A stretch of 64,000 nucleotides of DNA from Thalassospira indica (GTDB lineage Bacteria > Pseudomonadota > Alphaproteobacteria > Rhodospirillales > Thalassospiraceae): the NCBI RefSeq assembly GCF_003403095.1, contig NZ_CP031555.1, positions 1,654,001 through 1,718,000 of the forward strand. Reading direction: 5' to 3'. The notes under the pieces are model-generated. The model saw only the letters and a list, made by a program, of their open reading frames with translations, had not been told where the DNA came from and searched no databases. The translations under genes and the position numbers were made by a program. Below, piece by piece: positions 25,747-34,889 of this stretch (its first letter is position 1; each line of letters begins with the position of its first letter).

Positions 25747-26640
25747 ATGATTGATAAACTCGAAATGTTTATGGTTCTCGCCCGCGAGCAGCATTTTGGC
25801 CATGCTGCCGAACATTGCGGCGTGACCCAGCCAACCCTTTCAAGCGCCTTGCGCCAGCTTGAAGATCATCTTGGTGTTGTACTGGTTAAGCGCGGATCGC
25901 GTTATCAGGGCCTGACACCCGAAGGTGAACGTGTTCTTGAATGGGCGCGCCATATTGTCGGCAGCACCCGTTCAATGCGTGATGAAATGCGCGCCATGCG
26001 GTTCGGTTTGACCGGGCAGGTGCAGATTGCCGTCATCCCGACAGCCCTTGCGATGGTCCATGAGCTGACGACACCATTTCGCGAAAAGCACCCCGATGTC
26101 AGCTTTGCCATCCTGTCACGGACTTCGGCCGAAATTCAGGCATTGCTGGATGATCTGCGGATTGATGCCGGGATTACCTATCTTGATAACGAACCCTTGG
26201 GGCAGGTAACCGCCATCCCGCTCTATCGCGAACGTTATCAATTGCTGACATCAAACATCGATGATCTGGCAGGCCAGGAAACGATCACCTGGCGCGAAGC
26301 AGCCAAATTGCCGCTATGTCTTTTGACACCCGATATGCAGAACCGCCGCATCATCGATCAGCATCTTGATGCCGCCGGGGCAAAGGTCAGTGCGACACTT
26401 GAAAGCGATTCCATGATTGCGCTGTTTACCCATGTGCAAACCGGCAACTGGGCCAGCATCATGCCGGAAAAAATGGTCGAAAGTTTTGGGATGCGTGACC
26501 GGGTCAAATCGATCCCGATCATTGAGCCGGATGCCACCCACACGGTTGGCCTGATCGCGGCAAAACGCGAACCTGCAACCCCAGTGGTTTCAGCACTTTT
26601 GAAAGAAGCCGCCCGGATTTCGGAGCTGCAAACCGCTTGA
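25747..26640 (+). CDS. fdsR: LysR-type regulator, probable activator of formate dehydrogenase genes
   Basis: This 297-aa LysR regulator has an N-terminal winged HTH (MIDKLEMFMVLAREQHFGHAAEHCGVTQPTLSSALRQLE) and a C-terminal periplasmic-binding-like sensor domain. The protein starts at 25747, where LysR proteins normally start; 73 in-frame codons upstream overlap the hairpin cluster and are not conserved in type. It lies 111 bases before fdsG in the same direction. LysR regulators beside fds genes (FdsR in Cupriavidus) control formate dehydrogenase in response to formate. The inverted repeat at 26639-26655 is a candidate site. Confidence 0.88.
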   Translation: MIDKLEMFMVLAREQHFGHAAEHCGVTQPTLSSALRQLEDHLGVVLVKRGSRYQGLTPEGERVLEWARHIVGSTRSMRDEMRAMRFGLTGQVQIAVIPTALAMVHELTTPFREKHPDVSFAILSRTSAEIQALLDDLRIDAGITYLDNEPLGQVTAIPLYRERYQLLTSNIDDLAGQETITWREAAKLPLCLLTPDMQNRRIIDQHLDAAGAKVSATLESDSMIALFTHVQTGNWASIMPEKMVESFGMRDRVKSIPIIEPDATHTVGLIAAKREPATPVVSALLKEAARISELQTA

Positions 26641-26655
26641 TAGGTTTTCGCTATC
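26639..26655. promoter_or_regulatory. Candidate LysR box upstream of fdsG
   Basis: GATAG-N7-CTATC starts in the stop codon of the LysR gene and lies about 97 bases before fdsG. It contains the T-N11-A pattern of LysR sites within dyad symmetry (ATAG-N7-CTAT). Only one copy is seen, so confidence is modest. Confidence 0.4.
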
Positions 26656-26751
26656 GCGTAACGGGATGGCTTTATTGAACAGGTCGGGACAATGCCCGAC
26701 AATGTTCATAATAAACAAGAATTTGATAACATGCTTGAGAGAGAGGCTTGC

Positions 26752-27216
26752 ATGTCGGAAACGACCGAGGACCAGAATGTCCGCGTCGCTGCCATTTGTG
26801 ATCAGTTGATCACTTTGGAAGGACCGTTATTGCCAATTCTGCACGAGGTGCAGGAAGAATTTGGCTATATCCCCGATGGCGCGCTTCAGACAATTGCAAA
26901 GAAGCTGAACCTCAGCCGGGCGGAAGTCCACGGGGTGGCAAGCTTCTATCATGACTTCCGCGAAGAAAAGGCCGGCAAGCATGTCATCAAGATCTGCCGG
27001 GCCGAAGCCTGTCAGGCCATGGGGGCCGATGCCCTTGGTGATCAGATACGTCGTCATTTGAAAGTCGACTGGTCGCAGACCACCGCTGATCGCAAAATCA
27101 CGCTGGAGCCTGTTTTCTGCCTTGGTCTCTGTGCCTGCGCGCCAGCCGCGATGATTGATGGCAAGGTTGTTGGTCGCGTCAGTGCGGATCGCATTCTGGA
27201 AAAGGTGGGGTCATGA
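26752..27216 (+). CDS. fdsG: NAD-dependent formate dehydrogenase gamma subunit (NuoE-like)
   Basis: This 154-aa thioredoxin-fold ferredoxin subunit is homologous to NuoE. Four cysteines for a [2Fe-2S] cluster are visible: two in CRAEAC and two in CLGLC near the C-terminus. It accepts electrons within the soluble FdsGBA complex that oxidises formate with NAD. The ATG at 26752 has GAGAGG six bases upstream; in-frame ATGs at 26692 and 26731 lack one and would add unconserved residues. The stop overlaps the fdsB start by four bases. Confidence 0.94.
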   Translation: MSETTEDQNVRVAAICDQLITLEGPLLPILHEVQEEFGYIPDGALQTIAKKLNLSRAEVHGVASFYHDFREEKAGKHVIKICRAEACQAMGADALGDQIRRHLKVDWSQTTADRKITLEPVFCLGLCACAPAAMIDGKVVGRVSADRILEKVGS

Positions 27217-28769
27217 GCATGAAGGTTTACGTTCCACTTGATTCCGGTTCCGTCGCACTGGGCGCCGATGAAGTCGCATCCGCGATTGCTGCAAAGGCAT
27301 CTAAGGTCGGTTCGGATGTCAAGATTGTGCGCAACGGCTCGTTTGGCATGTATTGGCTGGAACCCATGGTCGAGGTCGAAACCCCGCGCGGGCGTGTCGC
27401 CTATGGCCCGGTCAGTACCGATGACATCGACGCATTGTTTGAGGCCGACTTCCTGACAGGTGGCCCCCATAAACTGTATCTCGGCCGCACCCAGGATATC
27501 CCGTTCCTCAAAAGCCAGTCGCGCCTGACGTTCCAGCGCTGCGGCATTGTTGATCCGGTATCGCTTGAAGATTACCGCGCCAATGAAGGCTTGACCGGGC
27601 TTGAAAATGCGCTGAAGATGACGGACGCAGAAATCGTCAAGGCCGTTACCGACAGTGGCCTGCGAGGTCGTGGTGGTGCCGGTTTCCCGACGGGGATCAA
27701 ATGGAACACGGTGCGCGAAGCACCAGCTGATCAGAAATACATTGTTTGTAACGCCGATGAAGGCGACAGCGGGACCTTTGCCGATCGCATGATCATGGAA
27801 GGCGAACCGTTTGTCCTGATCGAAGGTATGATCATTGCCGGTCTCGCCACCGGGGCGACCAAGGGTTATGTCTATACCCGTTCAGAATATCCGACTGCGA
27901 TTGATGTCATGAACGAGGCGATCAAGGTCGCCCGTGCCGCCGGTGTTCTGGGCGATAACGTCCTTGGTTCCGGCAAGGCGTTCGATATGGAAGTCCGCAT
28001 GGGGGCTGGTGCCTATGTCTGTGGCGAGGAAACATCCCTTCTTAACAGCATGGAAGGCAAGCGCGGTGTTGTCCGTGCCAAGCCACCATTGCCCGCCCTT
28101 GAAGGCTTCCTTGGCCGACCGACTGTCGTCAATAACGTGATTTCGCTGTGCTCTGTGCCGGTCATTCTGGAAAAGGGTGCGGAATATTATCGCGATTATG
28201 GCATGGGCCGGTCGCGGGGCACCATCCCGATCCAGATTGCCGGGAACGTCAAACATGGCGGGCTTTATGAAGTCGGCTTTGGTCTGACCCTTGGTGAAAT
28301 TGTCGAACAAATCGGCGGTGGGACGGCCACAGGGCGTCCGGTCAAGGCGGTTCAGGTCGGTGGTCCTTTGGGGGCCTATTTCCCCAAGGAACTGTTTGAT
28401 ACGCCGTTTGACTACGAAGAATTCGCCAAGCGTGATGGATTGATCGGCCATGCCGGTGTTGTCGTGTTTGATGACACGGTCGACATGATGAAGCAGGCCC
28501 GCTTTGCCATGGAATTCTGTGCAATTGAATCATGCGGCAAATGTACGCCATGCCGCATCGGTTCGATCCGTGGCACCGAAGTCGTCGACAAGCTTGAACG
28601 TGGTGAACAGCCTGAATTGCAGATCGAGCTGCTGCGCGATCTGTGTGAGACCATGAAATTCGGATCGCTGTGCGCACTGGGCGGCTTTACCCCGTACCCG
28701 GTCCTGAGTGCACTGACCCATTTCCCTGATGACTTCAAGCCACGCGCGCTTGATATAGCTGCGGAGTGA
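27213..28769 (+). CDS. fdsB: NAD-dependent formate dehydrogenase beta subunit (NuoF-like)
   Basis: This 518-aa diaphorase subunit carries NAD and FMN sites and a [4Fe-4S] cluster. Residues 1-120 resemble a thioredoxin-like NuoE-C-terminal fold. The NADH site is GLRGRGGAGFPTGIKW near 150, FMN contacts lie in CNADEGDSGTFADR and GAGAYVCGEETSLLNSMEG, and the cluster motif is ESCGKCTPCR near 445 with a further Cys in SLCALG. It transfers electrons from the alpha subunit to NAD. It overlaps fdsG (ATGA) and is five bases from fdsA. Confidence 0.96.
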   Translation: MSMKVYVPLDSGSVALGADEVASAIAAKASKVGSDVKIVRNGSFGMYWLEPMVEVETPRGRVAYGPVSTDDIDALFEADFLTGGPHKLYLGRTQDIPFLKSQSRLTFQRCGIVDPVSLEDYRANEGLTGLENALKMTDAEIVKAVTDSGLRGRGGAGFPTGIKWNTVREAPADQKYIVCNADEGDSGTFADRMIMEGEPFVLIEGMIIAGLATGATKGYVYTRSEYPTAIDVMNEAIKVARAAGVLGDNVLGSGKAFDMEVRMGAGAYVCGEETSLLNSMEGKRGVVRAKPPLPALEGFLGRPTVVNNVISLCSVPVILEKGAEYYRDYGMGRSRGTIPIQIAGNVKHGGLYEVGFGLTLGEIVEQIGGGTATGRPVKAVQVGGPLGAYFPKELFDTPFDYEEFAKRDGLIGHAGVVVFDDTVDMMKQARFAMEFCAIESCGKCTPCRIGSIRGTEVVDKLERGEQPELQIELLRDLCETMKFGSLCALGGFTPYPVLSALTHFPDDFKPRALDIAAE

Positions 28770-28773
28770 AACG

Positions 28774-31653
28774 ATGTCCTTGATCAAAGAAGTTGACTAC
28801 GGAACCCCCGCCAAGAATTCCGAAAAGACGGTAACCCTGACCATTGATGGCAAGGACATTACCGTGCCCGAAGGCACCTCTGTCATGCGCGCCTCGATGG
28901 AGGCCGGTATTCAGGTCCCGAAACTGTGTGCGACCGACATGGTCGATGCGTTTGGCTCGTGCCGCTTGTGTCTGGTTGAGGTCGAAGGCCGCAACGGCAC
29001 CCCGGCATCCTGCACGACGCCAGCATCTGATGGCATGGTTGTTCATACCCAGACCGAACGGCTTAAGAAAATTCGCAAAGGCGTGATGGAGCTTTATATC
29101 TCTGACCATCCGCTCGATTGTCTGACCTGTGCAGCCAATGGCGATTGCGAATTGCAGGACATGGCAGGTGCGGTTGGCCTGCGCGACGTGCGTTATGGGT
29201 ATGAGGGAGAAAACCACGTTCAGGTTCGCCAGAACGGTGAAGAAAACCCCCGCTATATGGCCAAGGATGAAACCAACCCGTATTTCACCTACGACCCGTC
29301 GAAATGCATTGTCTGTTCGCGTTGCGTGCGGGCCTGTGAAGAAGTACAGGGCACCTTTGCGCTGACCATCGAAGGTCGTGGGTTTGAAAGCCGCGTGTCG
29401 CCGGGCATGCATGAAGATTTCATGGATTCCGAATGCGTATCCTGTGGTGCCTGTGTACAGGCCTGCCCGACGGCAACGCTTCAGGAAAAATCCGTTATTG
29501 AAATCGGCCAGCCGGAACACTCCGTTGTTACCACCTGCGCCTATTGCGGGGTCGGCTGTTCGTTCAAGGCGGAAATGCGCGGCGAGGAACTTGTCCGAAT
29601 GGTCCCCTATAAGGATGGCAAGGCCAACCGTGGGCATTCCTGTGTGAAGGGGCGCTTTGCCTATGGCTATGCCAATCACAAGGACCGCATCCTCAACCCG
29701 ATGATTCGCGAAAGCGTTGATGAACCGTGGCAGGAAGTCAGTTGGGAAGAAGCCCTTCGTTTCACCGCGGACAAGTTCAAGGGCATTCAGGCCAAATACG
29801 GCAAGGGCGCGCTGGGCGGGATTACCTCGTCGCGTTGCACGAACGAGGAAACCTTCCTGGTTCAGAAACTGATCCGTGCCGGGTTTGGCAACAACAACGT
29901 TGATACCTGCGCACGTGTTTGCCATTCGCCGACCGGCTATGGTTTGAAAACCACCTTCGGGACATCTGCCGGGACGCAGGATTTTGATTCTGTTGAACAG
30001 ACCGATGTTGTCATCCTGATCGGGGCCAACCCGACCGATGGGCATCCTGTGTTTGCCTCGCGCCTGAAAAAGCGTCTGCGTCAGGGCGCGAAACTGATCG
30101 TGATCGATCCGCGCCGGATTGACCTTGTGCGCTCTCCGCATATCGAGGCGGTTGCCCATATCCCGCTGCGTCCGGGCACCAACGTTGCGGTTCTGACGTC
30201 TCTTGCTCATGTGATCGTCACCGAGGGCCTGTTTGACGAGGCTTTCGTACGTGAACGTTGCGACTGGGACGAGTTCCAGGATTGGGCGGCGTTTGTATCC
30301 GATCCGAAACACAGCCCTGAGGCCGTTGCCGACATGATCGGTGTCGATGCCGAAACCATGCGCAAGGCCGCGCGTACCTTTGCCACCGGTGGCAATGGCG
30401 CGATTTATTACGGTCTTGGTGTGACGGAACACAGTCAGGGTTCAACCACTGTGATGGCGATTGCCAACCTTGCGATGGCGACCGGTAACATTGGTCGTCC
30501 GGGTGTGGGGGTGAACCCGCTGCGTGGTCAGAACAACGTGCAAGGCTCATGCGATATGGGATCCTTCCCGCACGAGCTGCCGGGCTATCGCCATATTCAG
30601 GACAGTGCCACCCGCGATATCTTTGAAGATATCTGGGGCGTCAAACTGGATGACGAACCGGGTCTTCGTATCCCGAACATGCTTGATGCCGCTGTCGAAG
30701 GTACGTTCAAGGGCATCTATATTCAGGGCGAAGATATCCTTCAGTCTGATCCTGATACCAAACATGTGGCGGCGGGCTTGGCGGCGATGGAATGTGTGGT
30801 CGTCCATGACCTGTTCCTCAATGAAACCGCCAACTACGCGCATGTGTTCCTGCCGGGGTCGACCTTCCTTGAAAAGGACGGGACCTTTACCAACGCCGAG
30901 CGCCGCATTAACCGCGTGCGTAAGGTGATGACGCCGCTGAACGGCTTTGCCGACTGGGAAGTTACCCAGAACTTGGCCCGTGCGATGGGGCTTGACTGGA
31001 ACTACACCCATCCGTCGCAGGTCATGGATGAAATCGCCAAGACTACGCCAAGCTTTGCCAACGTCAACTATGACCTGCTTGAAGCCAAAGGATCGGTTCA
31101 GTGGCCGTGTAATGATAAGGCGCCCGAAGGGACCCCGGTCATGCATATCGATGGCTTTGTTCGCGGCAAGGGCAAGTTCGTTGTGACCGAATACGTGGCG
31201 ACCGATGAACGTACCGGTCCGCGCTTCCCGCTTCTGCTGACCACGGGCCGTATCCTTAGTCAGTATAACGTGGGTGCCCAGACCCGCCGTACGGAAAACT
31301 CCGCCTGGCACAAGGAAGATCTTCTGGAAATCCACCCGCACGATGCCGAACAGCGTGGCATTCGTGAAGGCGACTGGATACGTCTGGCATCCCGGTCGGG
31401 CGAAACATCCCTTCGCGCCACCATCACCGATCGTGTTGCGCCGGGCGTGGTTTACACGACCTTCCACCATCCGGGCACACAGGCCAACGTGATTACGACC
31501 GACTATACCGACTGGGCGACCAACTGCCCGGAATACAAGGTTACTGCTGTTCAGGTTTCGTCATCCAATGGCCCGACCGAATGGCAGGTCGAATATGATC
31601 GTCAGGCCGAACAGTCGCGTCGGATCAAACCGCGCGTTGATGCCGCCGAATAG
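28774..31653 (+). CDS. fdsA: NAD-dependent formate dehydrogenase alpha subunit (molybdenum)
   Basis: This 959-aa catalytic subunit oxidises formate to CO2. Order: N-terminal [2Fe-2S] ferredoxin domain with CATDMVDAFGSCRLC, a NuoG-type His/Cys cluster (HPLDCLTCAANGDC), an 8Fe ferredoxin domain (CIVCSRCVRACEE and CVSCGACVQACP), a [4Fe-4S] motif CAYCGVGCSF at the start of the Mo/W bis-MGD domain, and the C-terminal molybdopterin-dinucleotide-binding domain. The active-site cysteine that ligates Mo is C383 in ARVCHSPTGYG. Being Cys, not Sec, it fits soluble alphaproteobacterial FDH. It could oxidise formate released by PurU from methylamine C1 units. Confidence 0.97.
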   Translation: MSLIKEVDYGTPAKNSEKTVTLTIDGKDITVPEGTSVMRASMEAGIQVPKLCATDMVDAFGSCRLCLVEVEGRNGTPASCTTPASDGMVVHTQTERLKKIRKGVMELYISDHPLDCLTCAANGDCELQDMAGAVGLRDVRYGYEGENHVQVRQNGEENPRYMAKDETNPYFTYDPSKCIVCSRCVRACEEVQGTFALTIEGRGFESRVSPGMHEDFMDSECVSCGACVQACPTATLQEKSVIEIGQPEHSVVTTCAYCGVGCSFKAEMRGEELVRMVPYKDGKANRGHSCVKGRFAYGYANHKDRILNPMIRESVDEPWQEVSWEEALRFTADKFKGIQAKYGKGALGGITSSRCTNEETFLVQKLIRAGFGNNNVDTCARVCHSPTGYGLKTTFGTSAGTQDFDSVEQTDVVILIGANPTDGHPVFASRLKKRLRQGAKLIVIDPRRIDLVRSPHIEAVAHIPLRPGTNVAVLTSLAHVIVTEGLFDEAFVRERCDWDEFQDWAAFVSDPKHSPEAVADMIGVDAETMRKAARTFATGGNGAIYYGLGVTEHSQGSTTVMAIANLAMATGNIGRPGVGVNPLRGQNNVQGSCDMGSFPHELPGYRHIQDSATRDIFEDIWGVKLDDEPGLRIPNMLDAAVEGTFKGIYIQGEDILQSDPDTKHVAAGLAAMECVVVHDLFLNETANYAHVFLPGSTFLEKDGTFTNAERRINRVRKVMTPLNGFADWEVTQNLARAMGLDWNYTHPSQVMDEIAKTTPSFANVNYDLLEAKGSVQWPCNDKAPEGTPVMHIDGFVRGKGKFVVTEYVATDERTGPRFPLLLTTGRILSQYNVGAQTRRTENSAWHKEDLLEIHPHDAEQRGIREGDWIRLASRSGETSLRATITDRVAPGVVYTTFHHPGTQANVITTDYTDWATNCPEYKVTAVQVSSSNGPTEWQVEYDRQAEQSRRIKPRVDAAE

Positions 31654-31661
31654 GATAACGA

Positions 31662-31701
31662 GCCAGACATTGTGCTATACTCCCTTGGCATGATGTCTGG
31701 C
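31662..31701 (+). other. Hairpin in the fdsA-fdsD gap
   Basis: GCCAGACAT (31662-31670) pairs perfectly with ATGTCTGGC (31693-31701) around a 22-base loop. It has no T-run, so it may stabilise or process the mRNA between the large and small subunit genes rather than terminate it. Confidence 0.4.
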
Positions 31702-31746
31702 GCGTCCTGCTTGAATACAAAGCTTACATTCAAAGAGTGAACCGCA

Positions 31747-31971
31747 ATGGCACCCGACAAACTTGTCTATATGGCCAATCAGATCGCGACCTTTTTCAAA
31801 TCCCAGCCGGAGGGCGAGGGCGTGGATGGTGTTGCCAACCATATCAGCGATTTCTGGGAACCGCGCATGCGCAAGCAGCTGTTTGACATGATCGCCGAAG
31901 GCAAGGCCGACTTCCATCCTTTGGTCATCAAGGCAGCGCCAAAAATCCGGAAGGTCAAGGAAACCGCATGA
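31747..31971 (+). CDS. fdsD: Formate dehydrogenase delta subunit
   Basis: This 74-aa protein of the FdsD family has the conserved core KLVYMANQIATFFKSQP, then IADFWEPRMR-like IS-DFWEPRMRKQL, characteristic of the small delta subunit that is needed for activity or assembly of FdsGBA enzymes. It lies 94 bases after fdsA and overlaps fdhD by four bases. The classic order is fdsGBACD; here the delta gene comes before the fdhD/fdsC-type gene. Confidence 0.9.
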   Translation: MAPDKLVYMANQIATFFKSQPEGEGVDGVANHISDFWEPRMRKQLFDMIAEGKADFHPLVIKAAPKIRKVKETA

Positions 31972-32777
31972 TGGCCAAGCCATCGGAAAATCGCATTCTG
32001 GACGGGCGCGACGTTGATCTTGCGCGCGCCGTGTCAGGCGATGATGGTAATGATGACGCACCGATCATGTTGCAGCCGGAAGTCCCGGCTGCTTTGACGT
32101 TTAATGGTCATTCCCATGCGGTGATGATGGTTTCACCTCACGACCTTGAAGACTTCATGGTCGGCTTTGCCCTGTCCGAAGGCATTGCCGATGACATTTC
32201 CCAGATCACGCTGCGCGACGTGCGCAAGACCCTGCAGGGTTATGTGATCGAGGCTGATCTGCATGAAGATGTCTTTGATCGTCTTGCCGATCGTCAACGG
32301 ACACTCGAAGGCCGATCAGGTTGCGGTTTGTGCGGCGTCCAGTCGCTTGAAGCCGTCGCCATGGACAAGATCGGGACGGTCACGCCGTCCAACATGACGC
32401 AGGATGTCGTCTTGCGGGCGATTGACGCGCTTCCCGATCATCAGACCCGCAATCGCGAAGGCGGTGGGTTGCTACATGCCAGCGCCTTTGTCGATGTTAG
32501 CGGTAACATCGTTCTGGTCCGTGAAGACATCGGTCGCCACAATGCACTCGATAAGGTGCTTGGCGCCATCGCGCGACAGGGGATCGATCCGACCGGCGGG
32601 TTCATTCTGATGACCAGTCGTTGCTCCTATGAAATTGTTACCAAGACCGTGCAATTCGGGGTTGGCGGGCTTGTCACCCTTTCGGGCCCGACATTGACGG
32701 CGGTAAACCTCGCGCGGAAGGCCGGTTTGACCATGATCTGCCGCGAACGGCGTGGTCTGTTTCGCCGCTTTGCCTGA
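31968..32777 (+). CDS. fdhD: Formate dehydrogenase accessory sulfurtransferase FdhD (FdsC)
   Basis: This 269-aa FdhD-family protein transfers sulfur to the molybdenum cofactor of formate dehydrogenase; in fds operons the family member is called FdsC. The catalytic CxxC is CGLCG at residues 119-123. Other conserved parts are LVREDIGRHNALDK and MTSRCSYEIVTKTVQFGV. It overlaps fdsD and ends the fds operon; the 237-base gap that follows carries promoter elements for the next unit. Confidence 0.94.
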   Translation: MMAKPSENRILDGRDVDLARAVSGDDGNDDAPIMLQPEVPAALTFNGHSHAVMMVSPHDLEDFMVGFALSEGIADDISQITLRDVRKTLQGYVIEADLHEDVFDRLADRQRTLEGRSGCGLCGVQSLEAVAMDKIGTVTPSNMTQDVVLRAIDALPDHQTRNREGGGLLHASAFVDVSGNIVLVREDIGRHNALDKVLGAIARQGIDPTGGFILMTSRCSYEIVTKTVQFGVGGLVTLSGPTLTAVNLARKAGLTMICRERRGLFRRFA

Positions 32778-32927
32778 CCTGTAAGCGGCTCTTTCCAACT
32801 TGTAACTTTTTGATGATCACCTGTTTGCAACACAGGTGTAATTGTACACGTCTGCCTGAACCGCGCTTTCCGGTGTCTTGAGCGCATAATTGGAATTGCC
32901 ATATCCGCGTATACTTGTTATTCAAGA

Positions 32928-32944
32928 TGTAATTAAATATTACA
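32928..32944. promoter_or_regulatory. Palindrome upstream of the 2-keto-3-deoxypentonate dehydratase gene
   Basis: TGTAATTAAATATTACA (TGTAAT-N5-ATTACA) lies 70 bases before the ATG at 33015. GTATAC at 32909-32914 is a further FadR/GntR-like core nearby. These are candidate sites for the GntR regulator encoded at 33952-34662. Confidence 0.4.
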
Positions 32945-33014
32945 AGATGGTCCCGCCGGTCAGTCGGATATTTGATCCGCGGCACGCGGGCCACGGCACG
33001 GGGATAAGAAAACC

Positions 33015-33926
33015 ATGGCACTTTCAAAAACTGAATTGCGCGCCGTCTTGTCTGGCATCTCGGGCATTCTGGTCACGCCCTATGATGACAATGGCGATGT
33101 CGCGCCCAAAAAGCTTGTCCCGGTGATTGATCGTGCGCTGGCGGCTGGCGTCCATTTCCCGGTCGTGAATGGCAATACCGGCGAATTTTATGCTCTGACC
33201 ACCGATGAGGCAATCACGATGGCAAAGTCGGTGGCCGAAATACTTGATGGCCGGGCACCGATGTTGGCCGGGATTGGACGCGGAGTGCGTGATGCCTGCG
33301 CCTTGGCCAAGGCATCGGCCGAGGCCGGGGCAGAGGCATTGATGATCCATCAACCGCCAGACCCGTTTGTCGCCCCGCGCGGTGTTGTTGACTACATCAA
33401 ACGTGTTGCCGATGCGTCCGGTGGTCTGCCGATGATGCTGTATCTGCGTAACGATGCCATCGGCACTAAGGCAATTACCGAATTGTGCGCGGTCGAAGGT
33501 GTCGCTGGCGTTAAATGGGCGACGCCCAACCCGATGAAACTGGCCGAGGCCATCCATGCCTGCGATCCGGATATCGTTTGGGTTGGGGGCCTTGCCGAAA
33601 CATGGGCACCGGCATTTTATGCAGTTGGCGCACGTGGATTTACCTCGGGCCTGATTAATGTCTGGCCGGAACGGTCCATGGCCATTCACGCGGCCCTTGA
33701 AGCCAGCGACTATGCCAAGGCGCGCCAGTTGATCGCCGAAATGAAGGCATTCGAGGAAGTCCGGGCTGAAGAAATGAACGGCACCAACGTCACCGGTGTG
33801 AAGGCAGCGCTCAAATTACTGGGTGATGATTGCGGGGCTACACGCCCGCCATCAGCCTGGCCGCTGACCGACGCCCAGCAGGAAAAGCTTTCAAGCTTTA
33901 TGAAGGGGAACGGCCTGATCGGTTAG
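33015..33926 (+). CDS. 2-keto-3-deoxy-pentonate (L-arabinonate) dehydratase, DHDPS/NAL family
   Basis: This 303-aa class I aldolase-fold protein has Schiff-base lysine K167 in AGVKWATPNP and the DHDPS-type tyrosine at Y143 in LYLRN. NGNTGEFYALT is the pyruvate-carboxylate-binding loop. Members beside arabinonate dehydratase and 2-oxoglutarate semialdehyde dehydrogenase are L-2-keto-3-deoxyarabinonate dehydratases, converting the sugar acid to 2-oxoglutarate semialdehyde; glucarate-type KdgD is the close alternative. Dehydratase and dehydrogenase for the full route lie within 5 kb. It is convergent with the GntR gene. Confidence 0.82.
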   Translation: MALSKTELRAVLSGISGILVTPYDDNGDVAPKKLVPVIDRALAAGVHFPVVNGNTGEFYALTTDEAITMAKSVAEILDGRAPMLAGIGRGVRDACALAKASAEAGAEALMIHQPPDPFVAPRGVVDYIKRVADASGGLPMMLYLRNDAIGTKAITELCAVEGVAGVKWATPNPMKLAEAIHACDPDIVWVGGLAETWAPAFYAVGARGFTSGLINVWPERSMAIHAALEASDYAKARQLIAEMKAFEEVRAEEMNGTNVTGVKAALKLLGDDCGATRPPSAWPLTDAQQEKLSSFMKGNGLIG

Positions 33927-33951
33927 GTTGCCTTTGGGTAACCGCGCCGTC

Positions 33952-34662
33952 CTAGAAGAAGGATGGATGGCGTTCGCGAATGGCATCGACGGTGGCAAGT
34001 GTTCCCATCAGATGTTCGCGAACGACCTCGCAGGCAGTATCGGCGTCACCCTTGTCAATCGCGGCCAGAATGCGCGCATGGCAATCAAGGATGGATGCCG
34101 ATTTTCCCGGGTCGGGCAGGTTGAGCTTGCGCAGGCGGTCAATGTGGCCTGACCTGGCTTCAACCACACCGTAAAGTTGGGCAACACCGGCAGCCTCATA
34201 GAGCGCGTAATGGAAATCGCGATCAAGCTTGCCAAAGGTATCAAGATCGTTTGCGGCACTGACCGCATTTTGCTGAGCAAGGATGGAGTGCGCTTTGACA
34301 GTCAGGGCAGGGTCTTTGGCATTGGCGAGACGGCGGGTGACCTCCAGCTCGACCGACAGACGCAGGAACTGGGTTTCCAGCGCTTGCTCGACATCAATGC
34401 GCGAGACCTCTGTCTTGGATTGCGGGAAGGTGTCAACAAGGCCTTCCTCTTCAAGCTTGAGCAACGCATCACGTACTGGTGTCTGGCTGACCCCGTATTC
34501 TTCGGCGATTTCGGCCCGTGACAGGTATTGGCCTGGCGCAAGTTCGAGATCGATGATGCGCTTGCGCAAGGAATCATGGAGCTGCGTACTTGCCGAGCCC
34601 CGCTTGAGTTTGGGCAGGCGCTTTTTTGCGATCGGTGCTTCTTTGAACAGGTTTTCGACCAT
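33952..34662 (-). CDS. GntR-family (FadR/FCD) regulator of the pentonate genes
   Basis: This 236-aa regulator has a winged helix at about 25-95 (YLSRAEIAEEYGVSQTPVRDALLKLEEEGLV) and a C-terminal FCD domain of helices whose metal ligands are visible in LDRDFHYALYE and HARILAAI/VREHL. FCD regulators bind an acid ligand with a metal and release DNA. It is divergent from the dehydratase gene and convergent with the aldolase-type gene. ATG 34662 has GGGAAC just upstream; an ATG at 34680 lacks a ribosome site. A likely effector is a pentonate or keto-deoxy acid. Confidence 0.88.
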   Translation of the reverse strand: MVENLFKEAPIAKKRLPKLKRGSASTQLHDSLRKRIIDLELAPGQYLSRAEIAEEYGVSQTPVRDALLKLEEEGLVDTFPQSKTEVSRIDVEQALETQFLRLSVELEVTRRLANAKDPALTVKAHSILAQQNAVSAANDLDTFGKLDRDFHYALYEAAGVAQLYGVVEARSGHIDRLRKLNLPDPGKSASILDCHARILAAIDKGDADTACEVVREHLMGTLATVDAIRERHPSFF

Positions 34663-34696
34663 GATGTTCCCGCAATTCATTTCTGGTCACACAATT

Positions 34697-34743
34697 TGTA
34701 TACAGGCGTCTTGCCCGACATGCACTAATATATTACTATATTA
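34697..34743. promoter_or_regulatory. Operator-like sequences in the GntR / pentonate dehydratase control region
   Basis: TGTATACA at 34697-34704 resembles FCD-GntR half-site cores (GTNTAC), and TAATATATTACTATATTA at 34726-34743 is an 18-base perfect dyad. Both lie between the divergent GntR gene and the dehydratase gene. GTATAC also occurs upstream of the aldolase-type gene at 32909. Confidence 0.4.
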
Positions 34744-34889
34744 AGCAGTCACAAGTGAATATCTTTCTGTGCCTGTCAGCGGCGGCGGAAATCCTCAGGC
34801 CACGGCGTTTGCGTCCAAGACCGGAGATCGCCTTTCTGAGTGCCGCCCGTTGCAAGCATGGTCGCGTTTTACATTCCGAGGATAAGACA

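Noticed and set aside
28735..30432. Long open frame (565 codons) on the minus strand across fdsB end and fdsA
   Set aside because: It lies antisense to fdsA, whose cysteine motifs and Mo-binding domains are clear; it has no recognisable domain and arises from the codon bias of the real gene.
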